Of a stretch of DNA of 64,000 nucleotides, positions 23,041 through 34,760 are shown one piece after another. A program made the position numbers and the translations under genes. Origin of the DNA: Costus lasius (taxonomy: Eukaryota; Streptophyta; Magnoliopsida; Zingiberales; Costaceae); assembly GCA_027563935.2 (NCBI GenBank), contig CM050454.1:1658501-1722500 (forward strand). The letters run 5' to 3'. Each line of letters begins with the position of its first letter. The first letter of the stretch is position 1. Below the pieces are notes generated by a model. The model did no database searches. It had not been told where the DNA came from and saw only the letters and a list, made by a program, of their open reading frames with translations.

Positions 23041-26000
23041 TATTAGCTTGATGGTCTAACTCCACTCTCTTAGTATATTATTGAACTAGCCAAGAGATAT
23101 AATTCAAGTGAATTAAGACAACCAACTCAATTGCAATGCACCATTAATAATCTTGCTCCATGTGGGATTGACAACTAACATATCATAAATAATCTTGCTC
23201 CTTGTTTCGAACTGCTTAGCTATTGAAACTTAGATTTTCTGGTAATTAATTTTGCTCCTCGTGGGATCGACAATCTTTTATATTACTTCGATATTACCGT
23301 GCACTTGTGGGACGTGTCAAGTACTCATTAGTATGTGTGGTTAGAACAAAAGGTTTACCCCTCAATGAACCAAAAATTAATTAATAAATTTTGAATATTT
23401 AATGGTCGATTGCCTATTATACAAAAGATACTTCAATTGTATTTATTGTAATGTTACACTAAGTGGCCTAAATTAATAACTCCAAATGCAAATATATTAT
23501 TTTATGAAATTTAAAATAGACAACTAACATATCATAAGAAATCAGCCCAAGCATCTTTGGGATTAATAATTGTATTGTCACGCACGCCCCGACTAGTTAG
23601 ACAACCTCAAACCCACCAGTCCATATTGATATACAAGGCTAACACAAAAAACAAACGCACCAGTCCATATTGATATACAAGGCTAACACAAAAAATTGCT
23701 CATTAATTTTATAACTCAAAAATTTTTATTCACAGGAGATCAAGTTAAGTTTGATAACAAATCAAACCATTAAAAAATAAAACTAAATGTTATATATTAC
23801 ATTTCCACACATCAAATGTATCCATGCCTATAAAACTTTCTTTAATTATTTAACTCCATTATATCTGCTATGCCAAGTTTGATCCTTGAGATAAAACAAA
23901 GAAAATTAGCTGAAAGAGCTAAGTAACAATCACAAAATGCATGCAACATAAGAAATAAATAAATGTTTACTATTCTACAAAGTATAAACATATCCATATG
24001 GTTATATAAATCAAGAGCACGACCATAATAACATATAACTTTACTTTTGAGTTCATAATCCTGGATAGTGTTTTCAACATTCTTGTGTAATACATATAAC
24101 ATATTTTTTTCTTTAGAGAAATTGTTATCATTTGTAGACTTGTCTAAGGTTTAAGATATTGGTCTCTACTAGTTTAGGGGTCCATGGTTAGACTAAAATG
24201 AACCCATCGGTGCTAGATGGTAACGACAAATGCTACATATATACATATACATGTACATTGAGATAAAGATATAAATGTCCTAAAAAATGAAACTAAATAG
24301 TATATACAGGAAGCTTTTGCTCCATGAATAAATAATGAAAGCTTGATAAAGACCTCAGTAAGATAAGCTGCAATTTAAACTCACCGTAACTGTCATTTTT
24401 TAATGACATCACCGACAACCCCAAGAACATGGCAGTATGCGCACAGAATAAGAAGGTTTCAGTATGTGCACAGAATGAGAAGGTTTGTAAAGTTCCTGTA
24501 CAGTAAAAGCAAAAGAAATTAAAGAATCAACTCCTTTTGGGCGTATAGTTATTAGGATGTAGATTATTTTCAAAATGTATACTCGTACATGCTGGGGTTA
24601 TATATTAGATTGCAGCTGCCCAAACTAATTGCCATTCCACTGAGAAGATCAAGGGAAGATGTCTTATTCACAAATTACACACTCCTTTCAGTCTCAGAAG
24701 TTCAACAGCCACTATTACTACATAGGGATTTCTAAAGCTGAATCTTTGTAAAATAGATGCTCTCTCCAAATTTGTACTTCTCTAAAAAAATAGCCAGCCA
24801 ACTTAATGTGAGGAAGGAATGGAAGATCAACTACCCTTCTACAATGAAAAAAGGAACCATGGTAGCAAATCTCATAATAATGACCTTGGAATTCCTATGT
24901 ATACCATTTTGAATGTTGTATCTGATTCATGTATCACCGACAAAATTTTATACTATAAATGAAGTACTCCTTTCACAAAACTCCAATTTTATAAATTTAT
25001 CTACAAGAGCCTCTCCCACCACCTCAAAATACTAAATAGGTGAGGTTCCACGAGATCTCTATAATTCTCCATTGCCTCCTTTTTGCCTGTGCGAGATCCA
25101 GAGTTCTATATGCTCAGAGTCAGCATATAAATTGCACGATGTAACCTCCTGCAATTAAGCATTAAATCTTAAAGCCATAGTTTTTCATATTTGCCTCTAG
25201 AGGTGAGCAAACTCCGATCCTGAACTTATGAATTTTGAATCGTAGGTACCAGTATCGGTACCAATTCTAATTCAGGAGTTCGATACTAGTATATGACTCC
25301 CAAAAATTATTTTGGGAAATTCTCAAAGTTCTGAAATTTTAAATTCCTCTATTTCTAAATTCCAACTTAAGCATAAGCAATAGTAATTAATTTCAAAATA
25401 CAAAATACAACTAATAAGTAAAAATAAATATTCTACAAAAGTAAAAAACTTATTGTTAAAATAACATTCTCATATTGAACTAAGTGCCTAATTTAGTAAA
25501 TAACATATAAGTAAATATACTAATTAATTAGTAAATATATAATATTTGATACTTTGGAACCATCAAAAAATCCTAAAAAAATTTTCAGGTACGGGTGCCT
25601 GTACCCAAATCCCAATCTAAAATTTGATACTATACCTGAAATCCTAAAATCTTAAAATATTGGTACCAAAGTACCAATTATCAAAAAATTCATTACGGTA
25701 CTTATTATTTCATGGTATTATTTTGGTCCCGTAGTATCGTGTGGTAGTCGACACGATCGTGACCGAGGGGAGGATTGTGTTGGCGGACTCTCTAGCTAAA
25801 GCCTGCGAACTTTTAACACGAGAGTAGTTAGAATTCGCTCAAGGGTAACATGATCATCCATTGAACTTAATGGATCTATCTAAAACGATCCACCGCGAGA
25901 GGAGTTTGTTTTAGATAGGTACCAGGTTGTACTGACCGAGAGGGGGCAATATGTACTTTTGGGAAGATTCCTTATGCAATAATATGAACTCTTATAACAG

Positions 26001-28109
26001 ATAAGTATTAAATTAGATAGATTCATCAGTGTGGTGGATACCGAAGTCCCGATATCTCTCTTATAGATATCTTCCGTATCATTGTGATCAATTTCTTGTT
26101 CTCACTTACTGCTTTCAAAACCTTGTTTCGAACCACTTAGCTATTGAAATCCCAATCTAAAATTCGACACTAGACTTGAAATTCTAAAATCATGAAATAT
26201 TGGTACCAAAATACCAAATATCAAAAAATTCATTAAGGTACTGTGATGAAAGAAAGAATTATATTCTTACATTAAATATTGACCTTAACAATAGATCACC
26301 AAATCTCAATTTAAAGTCCAGCCTCATATGCAAAGTTACCTTACAATTATATTGTTATAAAAGATTATTATTCCCTATTCTTTCCTAATTTACATATAAA
26401 AAAAGTTTGTCTCTATTTCTAGTTAATTCAATTTTTCTATTTTTTTACGCATGCAATGATGAACCTATCAAATCTTAGTTTACATTTCTACTTTGTTTTA
26501 ATTTAAATCATGCTCCTGGATCAACAAAAAGGTTTCAAGTGTTAAATAAATTTTCAGATTCTATTCTTTTAGAAATTCCACCTTATTTGAGTCCTCCAAT
26601 TTATCTTGAGACTATCCTTATTCTCCCATTGTTTGACCACTTTTACTTTAATCTTTTTGTATCATGAATGCAAGGTAGCTTAAAATAGAATTTAGAAACT
26701 AATGGATGTATGCCATTCATTTGCTAAGGATTATCCTAACTTGTCTTACAACTAATTCTTTTTCGATCCTTGCTTTATCCAAACTAGATCCATCTTCTCA
26801 CATTACATTATTTGGATCGTTCAATAATCCAGATTGAAATAGCACTTAAATTGAGCCCTAACGTTTATGATTGCATTGAAGTTCAGGGGAGCAAATCTCA
26901 GAAAGCATTAATAAAAAGTCCATCAATATTCAATCAGTGATGTCATGCTCTTGTTTACAAATGTAGCATTTAGAAAAATTCTTTAAAGAGAAAAGAGCAC
27001 ACTGAAAGTAAATTATAGAAATGACTTAATTTAATAGAATAGCAGTTCTATTTTTAGGTTTTGTTCCCTAGCTACTTAGTTTTAACTTTCACCTTAATTC
27101 CTGCATTCTTATTTATACCAGTAGAATCGTAGATAACTTGAATTAATTCAAGCATTATGTAAATTTAATTCAAATCATTTACCTATTCTTTAAATAGAAT
27201 TTGCATATATTTTAAGTTATTATAGGTATACACAATAACTTTTATTTTCCTTATAGAAGAGATTGTTGCCTTTTAACTATAATTTTTAGTATTCAAAATA
27301 AACTTTAGCAGCAAATTTGATACAAATGGAAAATAATACAAAATATTACACACAACTTTATAAATCAACTAATTTAAAATGTTACACAAAAAAAGAAAAT
27401 GAAGAACCGTATACAACAATTACAAACGGTAATTTAGACTGTTATAAACCTTTTTTTCATGTACTTGCACAAATAGAAAATAATAAGTTTAAAACATTAT
27501 ATTTTCCAATCAGAAATTTATTATTTTAATATAACAGAAATAAAAATAATTTTTTTATTTATAAATTGTTATAAACCATATTTACAATGACCAAAATTTT
27601 TGGAAATAAGTTAACGTTCCTTTTAAAACTCTTAACTAATGGCAATTCAAAATTAATGAAAACTTTCGGCATTTAAAAATTTCCTATTATAATTAAATTA
27701 ACGTTACAAGGTTTTTAAATTAAGATAAGCAAACAAAAATGTTAGGAATACACTAACGTTACAAGGTTTTAAAAGGTAACTCATAAAAGTGAAACATGGA
27801 GATGATAGAAAATTTCCTTATCTCGTTTAACGAATAGATTACTATTAAACGTAAATTTAAATTTGTTCACAATATTAATAATAATTAGGATTACTATTAT
27901 TATTTACTTTATTTAGCCGCTTGTTCTTTGGGGCTAATTTATTTTATTTTATTGAGCATGAAGTAAATCAGAATCTCAATTAAACGTACATTCATTATCC
28001 AATTATGAATGTTCGAAACAGATTTTTTTTTTCTTTCTGATTTACATAAGTAGTAAGCAGAAAACAGAAACAATTGATCTGGTAATTTTTTATTACTTTT
28101 TTACTCAAT
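23041..28109. other. Long AT-rich stretch without a recognised gene
   Basis: No coding region with recognisable domains. Visible structure: a direct duplication of about 36 bases at 23613-23650 and 23657-23694 (CCAGTCCATATTGATATACA...); a pair of ~95-bp direct repeats at 25605-25700 and 26145-26243 enclosing a GC-richer segment (25735-26050); and a word shared by 23205 and 26120 (CTTGTTTCGAAC...CTTAGCTATTGAAA). Small frames at 23842-24102, 26200-26388 and 27317-27529 are AT-driven. Confidence 0.5.
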
Positions 28110-30250
28110 TTTTTTTTACTTATGTGCCTATTTATGGGAGAACATCCAATCATGTATGTATAAGCATTGATCAAAGAATACCCATTGAATCTCTTTCAAT
28201 TGATGTCTAATGGATGTTTGGTTAAATCTAGAAAAATTAGGTCCAATTTGATGAGAATCGACTCTTGGATCTTCAAAATTGTCTTTCCATCAATTGTGAT
28301 CTAATACAAGCAATGCAGGTCTTTAGTTTAATAATTAGTAGTAAATATCTTATTTATCCTAGGCTGGTTTTGCTAGATCGGATTTTTGGGTTGGTTCACT
28401 ATGATTGTTTTGGTTGAAATCTAAGATCATAAGATGAAAAGTCAAAAATTGAAAATAAAAATTAAAAAAATTAAAAATAAAAAATTATAAAAAATATAAA
28501 GATTAAAAAAATATTAGAGTCAAAAATATAAAAATAACATGACCATGCTTGCAAATCATAATCAAAAGTAAAAGTAAAAATATAGTGGCTTACACATAAT
28601 TTCCCACAGTAAATATCACTATATTCGTGTTAATAAAAGCAATTAAAAATATTTTTTATTGTATATTTTAATGACATCTTTATATACCACTAAACTGAAT
28701 TTGATCATTTATATTTCACATAGGTGTCATGCCCCGGCCTAATGGTGGTCCGATGGAACACTAGACCGGGCATGAAATCCTAGAATTTCTGAGCGAAGAA
28801 TTACCCCAAATAGGAAACTCTAACTCCGGTACAATTTTTCTCCCTAAATTGAAAAACACGAACGGCAAAACCTAACCCTAAATCAGAAACCGAACCCTAA
28901 ATTCAAAAATACCTCCGGTCAACTCTCTGGTCAAAGAAATCGCTGACGTCGGATGACGTCAACCGCCAAATTATTTCCGCGCGGCTCGAATTCGCTCCCT
29001 AGGTGACATCACGCTGACGTCGGCCGCCCGATTCAATTTCTAATCGAAATCGCTTCACGATCACCTAGTCAAAATCGGAACTCAGACTCCGTCGTCCGTT
29101 TCGTCGTCTTCAAGCGATCAATGCCGAACGTCGCCTGCATTCGATGGTTTGCCGGAGATGAAGGCACGCCGGCGGGGAGAAGCTTCCCACGCTTCACCTT
29201 CAGTCTCGCCGACACCCGGAGACTGCTCACTTCGTCGTCCGAGTCCTCCGGTGCGCTCGAGCGCTCACCCGCCACCGAGCTTCGCGGAGATGTTTCCTCA
29301 GCCTCGACGTACGGCTCCGTCTCAGCGCCCGCCTCGGCGTACGCCGAGTACGCCAAAGAGCGCACCGAGAACGACAAAGCGCACGCCGAGTACGCCAAAG
29401 CGCGCGCCGAGTACGACAAAGCGAACGCCGAGTACGACTTGGCGCACGCCGAGTACGCCAAGTCGTACTTCTCGGCCTCCGCCTCGGCATCTGGCTTCGT
29501 CTCAGCTTCCGCCTCGCTGTCCGGAGTCGTCTCAACGTTCGTGTCGCCATCCGGAGTCGTCTCAGCATCCGCCTCGCCGTTCGGCTGTGTCTCAACGTTC
29601 GTCTCGCAGTCCGGAGTCGTCTCAGCGTCCGTCTCGCCGTTCGGCTGCGTCTCAACGTTCGTCTCGCCATCCGGAGTCGTCTCAACGTTCGTCTTGCCGT
29701 CCAGAGTCGTTTCGGCGTCCGCCACTGATTCGACATCTGATGGAGGGCCAAGATCAGCTCTAGGAGATCTACCAAGGTCCGAAGGAAACCTATCAGGTTT
29801 TCTCCCTATGTCGCACCAGATGAGGCAAGTTGAGGATGCACACTAGTTGATGCACAAGTGAATGATATGCAAAAACTTAATATTTATGTATACTTCAAGC
29901 TTTTCTACTTGGAAATTTCATATGCAAAAACTTAATGTTTAGGTATAGTTTAAGCTTTTCTACTTGGAAATTTCATCTTCTAATGACTTATCTAGTCATT
30001 CGAATATTTTTTGTGAGTGTTATCTCATAACTTGCAGCACGTTTTCCTTGCGTTCTCAGTCAGTTTTATTCTTTAGTGTAGAATTTCCATCTTACATCCG
30101 TTCACACACAGCATGAAATCGTAGGTTCCGCTGTAGCATATTTTTCATGCTCAAGAGTATTTTACTGTAACACTAGATAATTTAGATGAGTCATGGTTTT
30201 TTTTTATAAATTCATATAATTCACTATTAGTATGAGTGGCAGTGAATAAA
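28110..30250 (+). mobile_element. Non-autonomous element with coding-like minisatellite, copy B
   Basis: Flanks match copy A (21380-23040). The centre is longer: it starts with TGTCATGCCCCGGCC (28727) and has a GC-rich part with long open frames on both strands, 29121-29846 plus (241 residues) and 29725-29069 minus (218 residues). The plus frame ends in DGGPRSALGDLPRSEG..., related to the terminal motif of copy A, so the plus frame is likelier to reflect the original coding strand. The protein would be low-complexity (Ser/Val/Ala repeats, then alternating Ala-Glu-Tyr units). Confidence 0.5.
29340..29725. repeat. Minisatellites of copy B
   Basis: Two arrays side by side: about 29340-29465 with units around GCGCACCGAGTACGCCAAA (21-24 bp), and 29490-29725 with the 30-bp TCGCC(A/G)TCCGGAGTCGTCTC units of copy A. 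Both keep frame on both strands. Confidence 0.75.
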
Positions 30251-30394
30251 TTAGTGTTAAATAAACTAATATTCGAATCTCGGAAATCTTAGCGCAGTCA
30301 TTGCAGTAAAACATTTGACTATGAGTCATGGTTTTTTTTTATAAATTCATATAATTCACTATTAGTATGAGTGGCAGTGAATAAATTAGTGTTA
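30185..30394. repeat. ~77-bp direct duplication
   Basis: The segment starting ATGAGTCATGG and ending AATTAGTGTTA occurs at about 30186-30262 and 30319-30394, almost without change, separated by ~56 bp that include AGTAAAACATTTGACTATGA (also at 17472). Confidence 0.8.
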
Positions 30395-30565
30395 ACAGCT
30401 TAATGGTTAAGGGGTCATGACTCGTGAGGGTCATGGACAGGGGTCGAATCCCGCTGCAGACGTGAATTGTTTGGGGTAACGGGAATCCAAACCGGGATTC
30501 GTGAGGTCGGAGGGACCTAGCCCGCTCGGCCTGGACCTGTTACGGGTGGGGTGACCCTAACAAAA
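30395..30565 (+). mobile_element. tRNA-derived SINE-like element
   Basis: GC-rich island in AT-rich DNA. It has a box A-like AATGGTTAAGGGG (30402-30414) and, about 30 bases later, a box B-like GGGTCGAATCCCG (30441-30453), the spacing of an RNA polymerase III internal promoter. The body that follows (CGGGATTCGTGAGGTCGGAG...) is not a tRNA cloverleaf, so this is a SINE and not a tRNA gene. Target duplication not certain. Confidence 0.55.
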
Positions 30566-30567
30566 GT

Positions 30568-30937
30568 GCTCACCCATTATTAAGAAAACCAATGGAATTG
30601 CTATGCTCACCCATTACTAAGGAAACCAATGGAATTGCTATAATTTGCTCTAATTAATGAATGTTTGATTGTGAATGACATGTCCAAATTTTAAACATTT
30701 GAACTGCTATCTAAATACAACTTAAGTACAACAAGGGTCTTTAAACTCACCAATCTTCACAATGATGAGGTGGTGGATCAAGTAAAAAAAATCCAATGAA
30801 ACATTTTAATATAATTTGCAAAAGCATCATGTTCATGGTTTAAAACATGGACCTCCTATGGTCGTGGTGATCTCTATCACTATCATATTGTTAATAACAC
30901 GAATATTTAGAGTCTTTTATACAATTTTTGTGTATAA
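30568..30937. repeat. Left half of the target repeat interrupted by the plasmid insertion
   Basis: Matches 17585-17947 up to TGTATAA (30931-30937). A small internal duplication (GCTCACCCATTA...GGAATTGCTAT) is unique to this copy. Confidence 0.85.
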
Positions 30938-30944
30938 TCATGAT

Positions 30945-31351
30945 GTGAACCTTTAGAGTAAACAAATTTCATTCTGACTTACATGTTATCCCCTATCAAT
31001 GGCGTGCATCTTTAGAGTCAATTCAAATTATTACTTTAATATTGTTCCCTAGTTATATACTAGGGTAGGATAAATCTGCAGGGTAGTGGCACCAACACAA
31101 CTAGAAAATCCCATGATAGAAAAGAAAAGCATCTATGACTATCTGTATAACCTATGTCATAGATATGAACCTTATATCTATGCCGTTCCACTACCGATGT
31201 CTCTCTACCGGTGTCATACCCAGATCAATAGCGTATGGGGGCCGCAGGGCCTAGAGACCTCTTAAAGGGCAGTAGTAGATTTATTCTAGGGTAGAGACAT
31301 CTTCAAGAAGTCGTTTGTGGATGCAATTGAAGCAAAGAATCCAATAGCAAA
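30945..31351 (+). repeat. Left terminal inverted repeat of the plasmid insertion
   Basis: Begins GTGAACCTTTAGAGTAAAC and is the inverted counterpart of 41990-42398. By eye the inner ~280 bp differ at about 15-20 positions. It holds a secondary short repeat (CTTTAGAGTAAAC near 30950 and CTTTAGAGTCAA near 31010), present in both arms. Confidence 0.85.
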
Positions 31352-31374
31352 GGGAAAAAAAAAAAACCAAAATC

Positions 31375-31656
31375 ATGAAATTAATCTCTCCTCATGGTTT
31401 GTCTTTTTTTTCAATTTCTAGAAGTCGTAATTGTGAACTTGAAAGTGCACTTGTGCAGCTATCGGCTGATATTAACTTTATCTATAATGAATTCACTTCT
31501 AAATTCGTTCTACTGAAAATCCTTCGCTCCCGATTATCATTTATTCAAGAACTAATTCTTAATGGCTTGTATTCTTTTTCCCCTCTACAAGTGTTGTACA
31601 TGAAAGATCAAGTTAGCTTTCATTTAGATGCTAAACCAGATTTTTCTGATATCTAG
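31375..31656 (+). CDS. Unrecognised 93-residue frame just inside the left TIR
   Basis: Starts about 25 bases inside the left inverted repeat, the position where linear plasmids often carry a short accessory frame. The product would be 93 residues with hydrophobic stretches and no recognisable domain or membrane topology. The AT-rich codon use resembles the polymerase remnants more than the nuclear genes of the window. It may be a plasmid gene of unknown function or a chance frame. Confidence 0.25.
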   Translation: MKLISPHGLSFFSISRSRNCELESALVQLSADINFIYNEFTSKFVLLKILRSRLSFIQELILNGLYSFSPLQVLYMKDQVSFHLDAKPDFSDI

Positions 31657-31659
31657 TTT

Positions 31660-32500
31660 TCTCGAAGGTATGAAATCAATCAGCTCAGATGCCTCAGAGT
31701 TCAGTCATACTTCAGAGTTATTGACTGACCTCTCCGAGGGTAACCCTCCTTTCCCCTAGGAAAGACAAATCCCAGTCTTGGTTCATTTCCTCAACTACTT
31801 AGAAAAGAAAGCACCAACAAAGCAAATGATACTGAATTCTGATTAAACCCATTCTTTTTCCTATTTGAGCCTGAACAGAGATAAGAGTCGCCACGTTCAA
31901 GCTAAAAGCTAGTCGAACTTCTGACTTCTTCTTGTTATACCGTTCCTGGCATTGAGAAAGACATGGTTTAGGCTACAAACTTGGGTTCGTTCACTCACTC
32001 CAGACCCACTTTTTCTAGACAGTTCTCGGAGACTTTCTTCTTATTTACATTATATAAGTCATTATAGCCTTTCGCTTCCTTCTATAAGGATCTACTGTTG
32101 GGCCTTTCTCATTCAGTGGTAAACCTTACCAAGGCTAACACCAAAGACCAAAACCAAGGACAAAGACCAAGTCAACCTACACTACTAGCTGACTCTGGTT
32201 CTCCTCCTACATAGGTATTTTGGTAATGCACAAGGAATTCCGGCCCCTTGGTCTCATTTCGCCTCCCTTCGGTCGAGGTTCATGGTTGTTGTAGAGGTAC
32301 GCGACGATCAAACATGGCTTTGCCAGCTACCTGTGATAAGAAAAATCAAACTTGATCAGATAGTTCATGCGGGGCATTTCCCCCTCGCCTTGATGCTCCC
32401 AAGACGAAAGGGTCAAATATGCAATGGTGTGTAAGTGAAAGGAACGTTGGCCTCTTTCCCTTCCTGGTGTGTGGAGTGTCTTCTTCTCCTCTTCTTAGGA
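31660..32500. other. Organelle-like sequence without a gene
   Basis: Base composition and words resemble plant mitochondrial intergenic DNA and differ from the AT-rich nuclear surroundings. I recognise no gene in it. Origin is inference; a search against mitochondrial genomes would settle it. Confidence 0.35.
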
Positions 32501-33285
32501 TTAAGAAAAAATTTACCAACTGCAGTATCTGCAGTTGGGTGCCCCCATCGTCAACACACGAATCCAAAAGCATATTTACCAAATCTTAAAGTTAAGTCAA
32601 TTTCACGATCCTTAGTCAACGTTCACGATATTTAAACTCAGATTTAACCCTGGTTAAAGTCAACGTTCATGAAAATTATGTTGACCTACACGAAACTGGT
32701 ATCATTTCATGAAAAACTATTATTATTTCACGAAAAAGTGTTATCATTTCACGAAAGCTGAACTCATTTTACGAAAAACCGTTATTATTTCACGAAACTG
32801 AACTCATTTCACAAAATACTGTTACGAAAACTGAACTCATTTCGTGAAATCCCACCTATTTTTCGTGAAATCCCATCTATTTTTCGTGAAATCTCACCAG
32901 TTTCGTGAAATCCCGCCTAGATTTCATGAAATCCCATCCAAATTTCGTGAAATCCCGCTCGAATTTCATGAAATCCTACCCAATTTTTGTGAAATCCGCC
33001 GAATTTTCGTGAAATCCCTCATAATTTTAGCTAATAATATTAATTTTTATTTAATTCGCCTAGATATTTATGTAAGTCAACAAAAAAATTATGAAAGTTG
33101 ACTTCAACCAGGGTTAGAACTAAGTTAAGACATCGTGAAATTTGACTGAATATCGTGAAAGTTGACCAGGCTTTGAGATTAGCATTTATACTTTAAAAAT
33201 TATATCTTGCAGATGGGGGCACCCAACTGCAGATGCGGCAGTTGGGTACCCAGCTGCCAAAATTTTTTCAGTAAGGGTAGTGGAA
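32500..33285. mobile_element. TIR element carrying a TTTCGTGAAA repeat array
   Basis: Ends are inverted repeats: left GAAAAAATTTACCAACTGCA and CAGTTGGGTGCCCCCATC (32506-32550), right GATGGGGGCACCCAACTGC and AAAATTTTTTC (33213-33275). Sub-terminal parts (32595-32690 and 33095-33180, TTAACCCTGG and its complement) also pair. The ends of the same family recur at 48930-49140 and 54290-54490. No transposase; non-autonomous. It sits inside the plasmid insertion and so came later, or travelled with it. Confidence 0.6.
32660..33020. repeat. Irregular array of TTTC(G/A)TGAAA / TTTCACGAAA motifs
   Basis: About a dozen perfect TTCNNGAA words, spaced mostly 18-25 bases apart, in two orientations of context (first TCATTTCACGAAA, later TTTCGTGAAATCCCACC). 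The frame at 32844-33101 reads through the array as repeated KS..F.EIPP units and is a by-product of the repeat, not a gene. Confidence 0.8.
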
Positions 33286-33470
33286 TATTCTCTGATTTTC
33301 CCGCTTTATGTTCCTAGAAAGTATAGAGTTGGAGTAGTTAGTAGATATATATGCTACAAACCCGAGGAAGCTGCCTTTGCTTTATTGTCACGTTAAAGGC
33401 ATCCAGCCAAGGTTATCGTGGTTTCAAGAAAGATCAAAGTGGGGCGCGAGAAAAGAAAGGAATTTCAAAC

Positions 33471-33555
33471 AACGCGTTAGCTACAGCAACGGGTCGATAC
33501 GCAAAGTGCCTAGTATCCATCGATTACGGCTAGGACTACCGGGGTATCTAATCCC
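33471..33555 (-). pseudogene. rrn16 fragment: Fragment of plastid 16S rRNA gene
   Basis: On the minus strand it reads GGGATTAGATACCCCGGTAG then TCCTAGCCGTAATCGATGGA and on to GTAGCTAACGCGTT. This is the conserved 790-860 region of bacterial-type 16S rRNA in its plastid version (the plant mitochondrial version differs after the GTAAACGATG block). One substitution in GTAAACG and a small deletion after CGACCCGT mark it as a dead fragment of about 85 bp. It probably reached this place through mitochondrial DNA, which often carries plastid inserts. Confidence 0.8.
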
Positions 33556-34760
33556 ATGTATTGCCTCTGATTACTGCCATATTTATGTTAATGCATTTTC
33601 AAATGATACGTAAGCAAGGTATTTCAGGTCCTTAATCATAGATATTGATAATTGATCATATATATCATACCGGTGAGGAACCAAATAAGATTTCATTGCT
33701 AGAAATATGGATTATTGAAAAAATAGGACATGTTAGTTGGATACTTTTCTTCAACTTCGAAGTATTGTATTTCTTATTTGATACAAATAGTTGAAGTGGA
33801 TTTTCCGAATAGAGGATGGATTATGGGAGTGTCTGACAAAAACTATTGATTAGGCCATGTAGATATGTTATTTTCTCTTTATCTGCCACGTTGGAATTCA
33901 CAACCAAATGTGTCTCCGCATCCAACCATCACGTAAGCCCCCTATGTAGCAGAGGATAGGCCGGTTTGCACATTCCTCTCTCTGACTTCTTCTATGATCA
34001 TACCTGAATCATGTTATGCATGAACAGAGGCTCCGTCAAAGCCCCTAGAATAAAATAAGTGATGTGGCGTGATTCAATGTTCTATCTATTCCACTTCCTT
34101 ATTTATAGTATAGAAATGCATTCATTTCCTCTGCATCGATCCCGATCTATAAGACTCTCGGAGTGAAATAAGAGATCTAAGGAAGAATGGAGGCTAGAAA
34201 AGAGGATAGAGTCACTAACGTTGGGCATTTCCTCATTAAGGGAAATGCTACTAGCTCATACATAAAAAAGGAAGGGAAGACTCCTACCGGGAAGGAGATT
34301 TCATTCATTCAAGGTCCGAAGGGACCGAAGAAACAGATTCATTTAAGAGACAGAAAAGACCGAACTTTACATTTCATTGACCGGGTCCTATTCGACCGAC
34401 AAAGGGGAACCAAAGAAAAGATCTTCCTTCCGTGGGTCCGGTTCAGTGGAGTACGTTCAGGGGCAAGGGACATAGAGGCTTTCAAGCAAAGCAATCGATC
34501 AACATCTGATTCTTCTCTTGATCTGTCCGAGAAAGCAAAGTCTGAGTGACGAGGGCATTTTCTAGTTCAGTATTGATGTCAACAAAAAGATTGATTTTTT
34601 GCTTCTATGGTGTTGTGTTCATTTCCACTTGCGGTTTCTTTAGGCTGTATTTAATAAGGGGAGTTAGTAGGGCTTCCTTAGGCTGTGTTTAATAGAGAGG
34701 AAAAGGGAAGGGAAAGGATGGAAAGGAGAAAGTCTCCGTTCCTCAAGTTTCTCATTCATT
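33556..34760. other. Organelle-like sequence; one unrecognised frame
   Basis: Includes a stretch (about 33680-34180, with ATCACGTAAGCCCCCTATGT) that looks like plastid or mitochondrial spacer DNA and not nuclear DNA. A plus frame at 34187-34549 (120 residues, basic, Lys/Arg-rich) follows it; I do not recognise it and it may be a chimeric mitochondrial frame. 34630-34750 resembles the GGAAAGG-type MITE edges seen elsewhere in the window. Confidence 0.4.

Noticed and set aside
29069..29725. 218-residue minus-strand frame with repeated Glu-Thr-Thr-Pro-Asp-Gly units
   Set aside because: Open only because the repeat unit is a multiple of 3; the opposite strand is equally open and carries the motif shared with copy A.
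30395..30565. Possible tRNA gene (box A and box B present)
   Set aside because: No acceptor stem or anticodon arm can be formed around the boxes; fits a tRNA-derived SINE better.
32660..33020. CRISPR-like regular repeat array
   Set aside because: Eukaryotic nuclear context, irregular spacing, spacers not unique, no associated genes; it is a minisatellite in a transposon.
34187..34549. 120-residue basic frame as a mitochondrial gene
   Set aside because: No similarity I can name; could be a chimeric organelle frame but unsupported, so not called as CDS.
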